Of a stretch of DNA of 53,557 bases, positions 1-10,500 are shown piece after piece (within the stretch, counting starts at the first letter, position 1; every line of letters starts with the position of its first letter). Both the position numbers and the translations under genes were made by a program. Location of the stretch: contig VXIS01000330.1 in NCBI GenBank assembly GCA_008704415.1, positions 1 to 53,557 of the forward strand, read 5' to 3'. The notes below the pieces were generated by a model. It did no database searches, was not told where the DNA came from, and worked only from the letters and a program-made list of their open reading frames with translations. This stretch comes from Sphaerosporella brunnea (lineage: Eukaryota > Ascomycota > Pezizomycetes > Pezizales > Pyronemataceae).

Positions 1-941
1 TCTTCCATATCTACTGCCGAACTGTCATTTTGTGTCGCCAGGACCAGACTCGTGTGGCTTTCACCACCTGTCTGTCACCACCGTTCTCATACCTGATCAA
101 GACAGCATAGCACGCGAAATGACGCAGTGTGGTCGGGCCTGGGAGAGTAGTCGTCCTTGCCGGGGCTCGTATGACGACAGCAGGTGGCGGTTTCCAGGGT
201 TTCGGCTGGTAGCCTTGCACACGCATGCTCTGACCAGCGCGCAAAGCCATCGCGGTGCCACTTCCATACAGTCCGACTGCTGGCCAGGTACAGCAGAGCT
301 TGTCGGGGCCGCTGCCGAGCGTGAGACTGGGGCCCAGCAGGCGCTTCCACTCGTCGTCCGTAATGCATGACGTCGTTGTTGAGGCCGCAGCTCGTGGCTG
401 GACCATTCAGCGATTGCGCGCGGCGGTTGGGAAACAGCTTGCTAGCCATCATGGTGCTCTTCTCAGCCACGTGACGGCCCTAGTGCCGTCCCGCGCTTGC
501 AAGAGCCACACAGGTGTTGCTGCTCTCGTTGGGTATCTCAGGGCCTCCAGGTGTCAAGGGGCGGCTGCGAGGGAAATTGCCCAATGCTCGCGTTTTGCGT
601 GCCGGGGATGGCGGCGCGCAGGGCTCGGCGCGTCCGTTTGACGGCTGCGCCGTGTTTGCCTGCCGCTGTCAAAAGAGCGTTTGACAGCACTCTAGGACAG
701 GCCTTGTTGTCAATGTCCGATCCACCAGCGTCTTGGCATCGCGCAGATGGCGGAGAGGTTTGGCAGGCTTGCAGCCGAAATCAGTGGTGTCGGATATCCA
801 TCGGCTTCCGCATTAGCTGCGCTGGCGTACCGTCGATCCGGATGGCACAGCCCTCAGCTTTCTGAAGCAAACTGCTTCTTGCCTCTTATGTTGGTAGTAC
901 GTCATACGGTAACATACAGCCGTGATCTCCTTGCTTGCGGT

Positions 942-1831
942 TTACCGGCAATCCGCGGGGTGATCGTCCGGCAAGCCCACGACAGGAGCGCGGGACGGAG
1001 ATGGTAGCTGGCCGGGGCACATCAGCAGTACAGTCGAGATGGGAGGCTGGTGTCGAATGGTGAGATCTAGCGTACCTCTGGGGTAGCGCGCAGTTGCATG
1101 TCGGTGTATCCGTAGTTCCAGATTGTCATGGTTGGGTGTCGAGACGGAGTGGAGCCCAGGACGCTGCGGTTGACCTTGCATGCGGGGTTCCAGCGTGGGG
1201 CTGTGAGCGTTTGAAATAGCCACTAGCATGAATCTCCAACGAGCAGAGCCTCCCAGTTTTCGATCTGCTAGGGCGACGTATCAGGATCAATCGCTAGCTG
1301 CCTCGTGGCTGAACTGGCGTGACGTTGATGATGCTTCGGCAGCATTGCTCGGATGGCGTCACTACCCGATACCATGACGTCGCCTGTGACCTGGCATGCT
1401 GGGTCCCAGCGTGGGCTGTGAGCGTTGAAATCGCCAGCTAGGATGAAGTCTCCAACGATGAGATCCTCCCAGTTTTCGAGTCTGCTAGGGCGACGTCTCA
1501 GAAACCCGTCGCCAGTTGCGTCGTGGCTGAACTGGTCGTAGACATTGATGACGCGGCAGCGTTGCCCGGATTGCGACACTACCTCGACTACCATGACGTC
1601 GCCTGTGGAGGTGAGGTGCAAACGCACACTGAATCTGAGCTTGGATTCGACCCGGGTCACTATGCTTGTCCGACCAGCTGCCGATCCATAGAATCAGAAA
1701 GCCTGGTGTGATATACGGTAGGTGGGGGGCTCTTGAACGAGTACCAGGTCGGCCTTGTCGCGCACTGCCATTTCTAAACAGGGCTGTAAAACTCGTCCAG
1801 ACCTGTTAACGTTATGCTGGATGCAGCGCAT
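942..1831 (-). pseudogene. LINE ORF2, endonuclease (EEP) domain, degraded
   Basis: This is the start of a Tad1/I-type non-LTR retrotransposon ORF2. The ATG (1831-1829) shares its A with the ORF1 stop codon. The first codons read like the opening of an apurinic-type endonuclease (IQHNVNRS, then KADLVLVQEPP). After an in-frame TGA near 1698 the same frame continues to the catalytic-type motif LAGDFNAHSPRWDP. A tandem duplication then breaks the domain. The far end of the fold survives in the block 942-1229 (NAHSP, LELRIHRHATARYPRGTLDL and a degenerate SDHHP-like PDDHPADCR). No reverse transcriptase motif was found below 942. The copy is dead, with a stop, a duplication and frame changes. Family assignment is from motif order only. 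Confidence 0.75.
1171..1607 (-). repeat. Tandem duplication inside the LINE endonuclease
   Basis: Two head-to-tail copies of about 216-221 bp are visible at 1171-1386 and 1387-1607. Both run from a TGACCT-GCATGC block through CCAGCGTGGG and CTCCCAGTTTTCGA to CATGACGTCGCCTG. They differ by scattered substitutions and small indels, so the duplication is not recent. It repeats the GDFNAHSP segment of the endonuclease. Confidence 0.8.
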
Positions 1832-3576
1832 TATAATTCTTGTTCTGCTTCCGGCGTGGCCGGGACTGCCTCAGTGGTTGCCGTCGGCTCTACTGCGTCG
1901 GCCATATCGTCATTGGCGTCGGGGTCTGGTGCTCGGACGTTGCCGTTGTTGGTTGCTGGCCGGGAAAGAAGCTTTAGCCGTGGGGTGTCCTCTATTACAA
2001 TATTACCGGCTTCGGGTCGTTGGTCCTGCATGGTCGGCCTTGAGCTGGGGGGTGTCGTGTTGGCTGGCGACGCTGGCTGGCGTATGTATTGGCCGGCCGG
2101 CCTGCCTTTGGCTGCAGCTCTAGCCTGATTGACGGCTTCCTTCTTCTTACGGCAGGCGTCATCTCTTGCCGAATGGTTGCCGTCGCAGTTTGGACAGTGG
2201 AGCGTCGGCCGTGAATGCTTGCAGACTCTCCCGGTGTGGCGCTTGCACTCCTCGCAGCCTAGAATGTTACATGTATGGTCTGTGGTTAGGTGGTCCTTGT
2301 TGCAGTGGGCACATGTCGGCTTGCTCTGCATGGTCCTCTTGTAGCAGTTATGCGAGAGGTGGCCCCATCCAGAGCACAAGTCGCAGAAAGCGTCTGGGCC
2401 TGCTTTCGGGTATGGTTCAGCTTTAAAACATTTGCCCGACAAGAGGAGGCCTTTTCTGATGGTGTGCAGCGCTGAGCTGCGGTCCTTAACGGCGAAGGTG
2501 ACAGAGGAAGCTTATGCAGCTCCTTTGTTCAAGCGGCGCCGGACCTCAGGCTCGTTGGTCAGCCACCGAATTTGCATGGGGATGACTAGGCTGTCGTTGT
2601 CTGTCATCAAGTCTCGCTTCAGCAAGTCGAGCTTTCCAAGGTATCTGCGCGTGTCAATACCGTGGACCTTAAGGCGGGTCCATTCCTATTTGGGGTTTAC
2701 TGCAATCACTCCAGAGTCCAGACGTCTGGCCGCTGCGAGCACGGTGTCTCCATATTGGTAAAGCTGAGCGGCGGTCGCGGATGGGCACGTCACCACCGTG
2801 ATTGTCCCTTTCCGGTTCTGGCTGACTGAGGCGAGGCGGAGGAAGCCTGGCGCACCCCCGGCCGCCAAGGCATCGTTTATCGCCCGCACCATTCTGGTGC
2901 AGTAGAGTGTGGCGGGCTTTTGGGACGCGTGCTGGGACGCTGCCAGGCGTTTGTCTTTTTTGGATTGGGCCAGCTGAGCTAGAAGTTGTAGCTCTGCGGC
3001 GAGTTCCTCGTCGGTCATGGCTGCCGTCATCTCGGTGTCTTCAATTGACCAGTCCAGAGCCTCGTCTGGGTTGCCTGGCAGAGGGATGGCATCTGAAGCT
3101 GCAGTCGTGGTGGGGGCAGGGGTAGGGGCTGGGGCTGAGGGTTTGGCGGTGCGGGTTGCCCGTTGCTGGGTTGTTAGCATGCGTTCCAGCTCTGCCACTT
3201 TGGCGATGAGTGGCTCTGCGATCTCGGCCATCAGCTTGATCATGCGGCCTGTGTGCGTTTCGAATCCGGTGTCCAGACGATTCATATGGCCAAGCATGGC
3301 CTCTTTGACGGCGTCATGAATAGCCTCCGTAAACTTGTTGTTTTCCGGCGTTTCTTGACGCCGGCGTTTGCGCAATTCCGCGAGAGGCTGGGCAGGCAGT
3401 CTATCGAACGTAGTGGAGGTGCTGAACCTGCTGAGGTCCAAGGGGGTGTTTCCAGTCAGGGCGCGTGTCATGACGCGGGTCGTACGCGGGGCACCCAGGG
3501 TGCTCGGGGTTGGCGGGGTTGGGGTTGGGGCTGGGACGTCAGAGCCGGTTGAGGGCCCATCAGGCAGCCTAGGCAC
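1831..3576 (-). pseudogene. LINE ORF1 (gag-like, CCHC zinc knuckles)
   Basis: One 582-codon frame on the minus strand is interrupted only by two nonsense codons, at 2686-2688 (TAG) and 2512-2514 (TAA). The N-terminal part has proline-rich sequence and NTPLDLSRF, which is typical of Tad-like ORF1 proteins. A helical region follows (TEAIHDAVKEAMLGHMNRL), then a basic/acidic linker. The C-terminal third has three cysteine/histidine knuckles (CDLCSGWGHLSHNC, CAHCNKDHLTTDHTC, CPNCDGNHSARDDAC). ORF1 proteins of this type bind element RNA. Both stops are what CAG or CAA would give by C-to-T at CpA, so RIP-like mutation is plausible. The frame starts at the ATG at 3576; a non-ATG upstream extension is possible. 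Confidence 0.8.
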
Positions 3577-4640
3577 GGGTGTTGTTGTTGTTGGCGTCGG
3601 GGTCAGGACGGGTTTGGATCATTGGGAGACGCCTTGAAGGTCGACTTCCATGCCGTCTGCTTTGCAGTCGGCCATCTGGGACGACACAATCGGATCAGAT
3701 GGGTCCTCCAGCGGAGGCGTGGTATTCCGGTCCATGATTGCGACGCGCAGCTGCGTTCGTGGCAACGGTTGCGGCTCGCTTGCGGCCTCGTTGTTCTGCG
3801 CCCTTAGGCGTGAAGCGGGAGAGTTTTTCGCGATCGGGGTTTTTATCCAATAGGGGCGAGACACGTATCGGCTTGGCGTTTCCAAGCGTGATGCGTGTGG
3901 TTGTCAGGGAGGTGTGTGGGATGACCTTATCTCTCTTCCGGCCCAACGAGCACAAAGGCCCCCGAGTTCTGCCACCACTCGCTCAGCAACAAAACGAACC
4001 TTTTTGGAGTAGGCCTCGAGAAGATGGCAAGCGCGTGCGCGACGGCTTTTTGGAGCAGCATTTCGGCCTCGAACAGTTGCAGACACTTGGGAGGGAGCGT
4101 AGTCGTCCAGGCACCGAGAATTTCGCGGCGCGCCCGGTCCGGATAAGGTTTGCGCATGTACTCGAGGTAGTCTTGAATCGACTACTCCTGGCAAAACCGG
4201 TTGAAGAATCCCGCCCGTGTTGTGGCCCATGGCGAATGCGTGAAGGAAAGGGCCGATCGCGAGGAAAGAAAAGTCAAAGGGAACTGACGAGAGTGAGACA
4301 GGATCGAGAGAGCGGCGGGTGCAAGGTGATGAAGTTCGAAGAAACTCATGAGCGTTGGCCAAGAAATGAGGTTGGCTTGGTCTAGGCCGTACATGACGAG
4401 TTGACGAGGGCGCCTCCGTGAACGCTCGAGTGCTGACAAGCCGAGTAATTCATCTCTTTCGAAGCAATGCCAGCAAGCAATGGGCCACTGTGGCTTCGGT
4501 CGAGGTGGCCATTTCTCTGTGTCTTGAGGTACTCCTCCTTCCGGGACGATGGTCATGGTCTGTCACTCGGTATGTATTACGCTAAATCCCGCAAAACTAA
4601 AGTTTTTGTTTTAATCATATTGCATTCGGACGCTTGCGGC
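3577..4640 (-). other. Upstream part of the LINE, no intact gene
   Basis: Several broken minus-strand frames (for example 3619-3885 and 3927-4157) look partly coding but do not join. A 45-bp segment around 3847-3890 (ACGTATCGGCTTGGCGTT) and a 45-bp segment around 4604-4650 (TTTTAATCATATTGCATTCG) recur near 46,470 and 45,773. They probably belong to the 5' end of this or a related element. No family assigned. Confidence 0.4.
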
Positions 4641-6414
4641 CATGGCAATAGAGGAGACTATGCTACTCCGAGTCTCATACGTCCTCCTGCAGGGCCTGCG
4701 GCTCTCTCAAGGAAGGAAAATCAAGGAAATTTTCAGTGAAAAGAGTGAATCGAAAACCCAACCCTTCAGTAAAAGTGATCCCTATATCGACTTGACGTGC
4801 TCCCTCCCCGACCGACCCACTACCATGTGCACTCCTCCGCCCATATGCACGCCCGCTTCTAACGCCCGAAAGATTTCAAACATCGCTGTGCCCTCGATGT
4901 TGGGGATTGGAACGTGGTCTCTTTGCTGCCTAAAACGATGATCCCCACACTACAATCGGCCCCGCTCGGGGCACCGGAAGCGTCCAAGTTACCGGCGACT
5001 GCGGTTTGTGGGGGTAGGTGCTACAGAGGGGCCCCACTCATTGCCGGATTGCGGACTTAGGCCGATTGGTATACGCGCACACGCTCAGGAGTTATCGCTC
5101 GCTCGCTTCGCACGATATAGTTCCGTTCCGTCTCGATTGGGGGGGGGGGGGGGGCGGGGCTCACTGCAAGCGCTAACTGGCGTTAAACATTCATTCTGAC
5201 GAGTACTCTAGCCGTGAGGACTATCGACTGAGGTTAATACTGAGTGGTAGCAGGCGAATCGCGGGCGCAAATGAGTTGTTGAATCGAAACTGTACACTCT
5301 ACCTCGCCTGGTGGAGCGGACACACACACCATTGAAACATCGTGAAGCCGAAGCGTGCGGGGTTTTCGGTGTGCCAACGCGGAGGCTTGGTTAATGTGGT
5401 TGTCGAAGGTGTGCTATCCGCTATGCCAACTTTCTTGCGGCGAGAATACTCAACCACCAGCCCGCCCAAACCTACTCGCGCCTCGCAGTGCCAAATGGTC
5501 TTCGAGGTAGAAAGCCTTGCACTAAAACCACGTGGTCCGTCCGATCTTTTTGAGAGGCGCGATGACCCCTACTCTAACCCTGATCGAATCGCTTTACGTG
5601 CTGTGTTCAGAAATGTTAAGCCAGCACTAACACCGGCAATGTCTAGTTCGTGCACCGAGTTATTCAAGAACCGACGGTATTATAAGCGGCAGATAATACG
5701 GTGTTCAGAGGTTCTTTTGATAGACTGTCCGCCAGTCAGGGTAGCGCGACAGGGCTTCAACATAACCCCCCAACGCCGACCGCTCCACAAGGAACGAAAA
5801 AGAATTTATTCAGCGAGCGTGGAGTTAAAGAGGAGCATGTGTTGAGTAAATCTACGTTGAGCTTTTGTGATTTGAGGGCATTGTGGTGGATTGAAAAAAA
5901 GTAAATTTTGTCTGGGCAGCGCAATTTTTTTCAAGCCACACACGCCTAACAGAGCCGCAAAAATTACCGAAAACAGCAGTTCGAGTGATTATGCATGAGC
6001 CTGAAATCAACCTTGATGGGTCTTATCTGAGCCAGAAAAAGAGAAGGGTCCGGAAAAAGTAAACTGATAGCACTCAGTCGATATTTTGGCAAGTTATGGG
6101 CCTTGATTGCGGACGGACGTCCTTTGGTAGCCATTGCAAGGATGATCAATTGACCGAGAAATGCGTCTTTCTTGATCACAACCGCTTTTCTTCACAAAAT
6201 CACGACACGATAGGCTGGCCTATTGTATTAGAGGCAGCCTAGAAGCCATCCGACGGGGAATTCTTATGCTGGGAACCTATTCACCACTCATTTCCAGCCA
6301 GATGTAAGGGACAGAGCCCATCACTCGTGTATTACTAAGCGCACTACGGCTTTTTGCGAATGCCAAGAATGCCAAGCCGCTACCCGGACTAGATGGCGGA
6401 CACTCTACTCGACC
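4641..6414. other. Geneless stretch
   Basis: I see no supportable gene. A frame at 5342-5845 (167 codons) has no recognisable domain. A 16-base G run lies at 5139-5154. Confidence 0.5.
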
Positions 6415-6635
6415 CGGATGCCCAGAAACCCTAACCCAGGCCGGCGCTTAGAGGTAACTGGAAAGCTCCCCGCCAGCGAGCTTCTCAGAGCTTCCCTGAG
6501 CTCGCATAGGGGCTCAAGGGCCCTCAGTGGTGTGCCGGGGGTTTATTATGTGGAAGAACGGAGTGGTCTCGCGCCGGCGCTCTCGTTGGGGAGGATGTTC
6601 TCTAAGTCTGGGTTAGGGTTTCCAGGGCATCCGGA
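6415..6635. mobile_element. Small terminal-inverted-repeat element (MITE-like)
   Basis: An imperfect inverted repeat of about 27 bp bounds a segment of about 220 bp. The left end reads CCGGATGCCC then GAAACCCTAACCCAG. The right end (6605-6633) is its reverse complement with a one-base offset. The repeat carries a telomere-like AACCCTAACCC core. No target duplication is evident and the interior has no coding capacity. Superfamily unknown. Confidence 0.55.
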
Positions 6636-7547
6636 TACTTAAAAAATCGTCGAGTACTCGTAGCGCTATCTGGCGAAAAATAGAGTTCCCGAGATCTCGG
6701 TTGTAACCGAGAAGGTGAATTCCGACGTCGGTCGCACCGAATCAATCGCAGGTGGTGGTGCTGACGATGACGCGCACGCCGCATCACATCACCTCGCGAA
6801 CCCCCTGGGCTGCAAACATCCGACCGCTGAACGCTACAAAAAACCCTACTAAAAGTTTCACAAAATGCCGCGTGGATACCATGATGGCCACGGCGGCCGC
6901 ACCGGCAATCAGAACCAAACCTCGGGCCAGCAGGGCGGGCGGCGTGAGAAAAAAAAGCCCGCGGGCTAGCAATATCGAGCGTGGACGTTGCGAGGACACA
7001 GTTGCGGGCGGCGCTCCTATTCGCTCCGTAGGAAGGCCCAGATCAAGTTACATCGATTCCGACGGGATTTGGGGAAATCTTCTCTTCTCCCGTGCAGCTC
7101 GTTTGCGCAAGATAAGAATAGGTGTAGCAGAATGGCCGGAAATGGAGGATATGGTGGTCCAGCGATTCTTAGAGACTCGGCAACGAGGAAAGCCTGTGAG
7201 GGTGCGCTGATTTAGAAAGGTGAGGCGCGAATGCCGAGATCCTCGGGAACTATATTTCCCCAGTAGCGCTATGTCTTACAGTCCAGTAGATGGGGTAGTC
7301 ATGCAGCTCTTCGCACCTCAGACTGCGATTAAACATGATGCATTTGTTTGCGCGAAATTACTATTTGAAGGATAACTATGACGCCTGCTTGTGTCATCCA
7401 AAAATCCCACTTCATCTGGCCGTCACGTCGCAACAACGCTGAACGAAAAAAACTAGAATATTCGCTCTCCCTCCAGCATCCGTAAGCCTTTGACTAATGA
7501 TTCCTCACACGTAGAAGCCAACCCACTTACATATGAACAGAGCAGAG
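6636..7547. other. Geneless stretch downstream of the ankyrin NLR
   Basis: The only candidate is a 71-codon minus-strand frame (6784-6999) with two hydrophobic stretches and no recognisable family. The rest holds the presumed 3' flank of the NLR gene. Confidence 0.4.
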
Positions 7548-10500
7548 TTACAGGGTGGTGGTTGGGCCAGCGGCGGCGGAACTCTGATTCTCGACGGCAC
7601 CTTCATTGCGGAGAAGCCGGGCCACCGCCTCGTGCCCGTTCGCCGACGCCAGGCGCAGCGGCGTCCGCCCGTCCTTGTTCGCGGCCGAGACGTCGGCGCC
7701 CTTCTCGATGAGCAGCCGGGCCACCGCCTCGTGCCCGTTCGCCAACGCCAGGAGCAGCGGCGTCCACCCGTCCTTGTCCGCGGCCGGGACGTCGGCGCCC
7801 TTCTCGATGAGCAGCCGGGCCACCGCCTCGTGCCCGTTCGCCAACGCCAGGAGCAGCGGCGTCCACCCGTCCTTGTCCGCGGCCGAGACGTCGGCGCCCT
7901 TCTCGATGAGCAGCCGGGCCACCGCCTCGTGCCCGTTCGCCAACGCCAGGAGCAGCGGCGTCCGCCCGTCCTTGTTCGCGGCCGAGACGTCGGCGCCCTT
8001 CTCGATGAGCAGCCGGGCCACCGCCTCGTGCCCGTTCGCCAACGCCAGGAGCAGCGGCGTCCACCCGTCCTTGTCCGCGGCCGAGACGTCGGCGCTTTTC
8101 TCGATGAGCAGCCGGGCCACCGCCTCGTGTCCGTTCCCCGACGCCAGGAGCAGCGGCGTCGACCCGTCCTTGTACGCGGCCGAGACGTCGGCGCCCTTCT
8201 CGATGAGCAGCCGGGCCACCGCCTCGCGCCCGTACCGCGACGCCACGAGCAGCGGCGTCCGCCCGTCCCGGTCGGCGGCCGAGACGTCGGCGCCCTTCTC
8301 GATGAGCAGCCGGGCCACCGCCTCGTGCCCGTTCGCCGGCGCCAGGAGCAGCGGCGTCCGCCCTTCCTTGTCCGCGGCCGAGACGTCGGCGCCCTTCTCG
8401 ATGAGCAGCCGGGCCACCGCCTCGTGTCCGTTATGCAACGCCAGGAGCAGCGGCGTCCACCCGTCCTTGTCCGCGGCCGAGACGTCGGCGCCCTTCTCGA
8501 CGAGCAGCCGGGCCACCGCCTCGTGTCCATTCCCCGACGCCAGGAGCAGCGGCGTCGACCCGTTCTTGTACGCGGCCGAGACTTCAGCGCCCTTCTCGAC
8601 GAGCAGCCGGGCCACCGCCTCGTGCCCGTTCGCCGACGCCAGGAGCAGCGGCGTCCGCCCGTCCCGGGCGGCGGTCGAGACTTCAGCGCCCTTCTCGACG
8701 AGCAGCCGGGCCACCGCCTCGGGCCCGTTCGCCGACGCCAGGAGTAGCGGCGTCCGCCCGTCCCGGTCGGCGGCCGAGACGTCGGCGCCCTTCTCGATGA
8801 GCAGCCGGGCCACCGCCTCGCGCCCGATCCGCGACGCCAAGAGCAGCGGCGTCCGCCCGTTCCCGTCCGCGGCCGAGACGTCGGCGCCCTTCTCGATGAG
8901 CAGCCGGGCCACCGCCTCGTGTCCGTTCCGCGACGCCACGAGCAGCGGCGTCTGCCCGTTCCCGTCGGCGGCCGAGACGTCGGCGCCCTTCTCGACGAGC
9001 AGCCGGGCCACCGCCTCGTGTCCGTTCCGCGACGCCACGAGCAGCGGCGTCCGCCCGTCCCCGTCGGCGGCCGAGACGTCGGCGCCCTTCTCGACGAGCA
9101 GCCGGGCCACCGCCTCGTGTCCGTTCCCCGACGCTACGAGCAGCGGCGTCAACCCGTGGTCCCAGGCGGCTGAGACGTCGGCGCCCTTCTCGACGAGCAG
9201 CCGGGCCACCGCCTCGTGTCCGTTCCCCGACGCTACGAGCAGCGGCGTCAACCCGCGGTCCCCGGCGGCCGAGACGTCGGCGCCCTTCTCGATGAGCAGC
9301 CGGGCCACCGCCTCGTGCCCATTCTCCAACGCCCAGAGCAGCGGCGTCCGCCCGTCCCCGTCGGCGGCCGAGACGTCGGCGCCCTTCTCGATGAGCAGCC
9401 GGGCCACCGCCTCGTGCCCGTTCCGCAACGCCAGGAGCAGCGGCGTCCGCCCGTCCCCGTCGGCGGCCGAGACGTCGGCGCCCTTCTCGATGAGCAGCCG
9501 GGCCACTGCCTCGTGCCCGTTCGCCAACGCCCAGAGCAGCGGCGTCGACGCGTTCCCGTCGGTGGCCCAGACTTCGGCGGCCGAGAATTCGGCGGCCGAG
9601 ACGTCGGCGCCCTTCTCGATGAGCAGCCGGGCCACCGCCTCGTGCCCGAACCGCGACGCCACGAGCAGCGGCGTCCGCCCGTCCCGGTCGGCGGCCGAGA
9701 CTTTGGCGCCCTTCTCGATGAGCAGCCGGGCCACCGCCTCGTGTCCGTTATGCAACGCCAGGAGCAGCGGCGTCCGCCCGTCCCCGTCGGCGGCCGAGAC
9801 GTCGGCGCCCTTCTCGATGAGCAGCCGGGCCACCGCCTCGTGCCCGTTCCGCAACGCCAGGAGCAGCGGCGTCCACTGGCCACGCTTGGCGGCCGAGACT
9901 TCAGCGCCCTTCTCGATGAGCAGCTGGGAAATATCCAGGTCTCCAAAACTGCACGCCGTGCGAAGTAACCGGTCTATGCAAGCCTTCTCTACATGAGGCT
10001 TTGACTCGAACACGCTGTTGAACATCCCACTTAGCGCGAACACGCAGACCGCGGAAACAGGATTCTCGTCGTGTTGCCGTAAAGCCTTGACCCTGCGCCA
10101 AAAAGTGTCGGTAGGATAGCTGGCGTAAACGCATGTACGGTGATAGTTGAGCCATCGCGGATAGTGAGTCTCTGATATGAATTTATCCCAGAGACCAGTC
10201 AAGATTTGACAGCCCTTTATGTCTTCCCGACGAGAGAAGTGCCATGGCCAAAATACCGCCGAGTATAATAACAGGTGACGATTGCTGTGACCTCCTTCCC
10301 AGGTTTGAAGTGTCGTGTCATAATCTTTCCAAGCATGCGGAGTGCACAATAGTGAAAGGCAAACCGTCGCAATTTCGGTATGGGAGTCGACCTTGGGCAG
10401 TTTGGTCTCCAAGTATTCATCCACCGAAAGATGTGCAAACCGGAAAACATTCAGCCGTTTGTCCAAAATGAGAAGGTTTTGGCAAACTTTCAATAAGCCA

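Noticed and set aside
1..940. Search for the LINE reverse transcriptase or RNase H
   Set aside because: Minus-strand frames 11-406 and 87-470 show no RT block; any RT lies outside the window or is gone.
7533..9996. Very long plus-strand open frames (up to 796 codons) opposite the ankyrin array
   Set aside because: The 99-bp, GC-rich unit is divisible by three, so a stop-free antisense frame repeats by necessity. Their products are low-complexity Arg/Ser repeats with no start or family.
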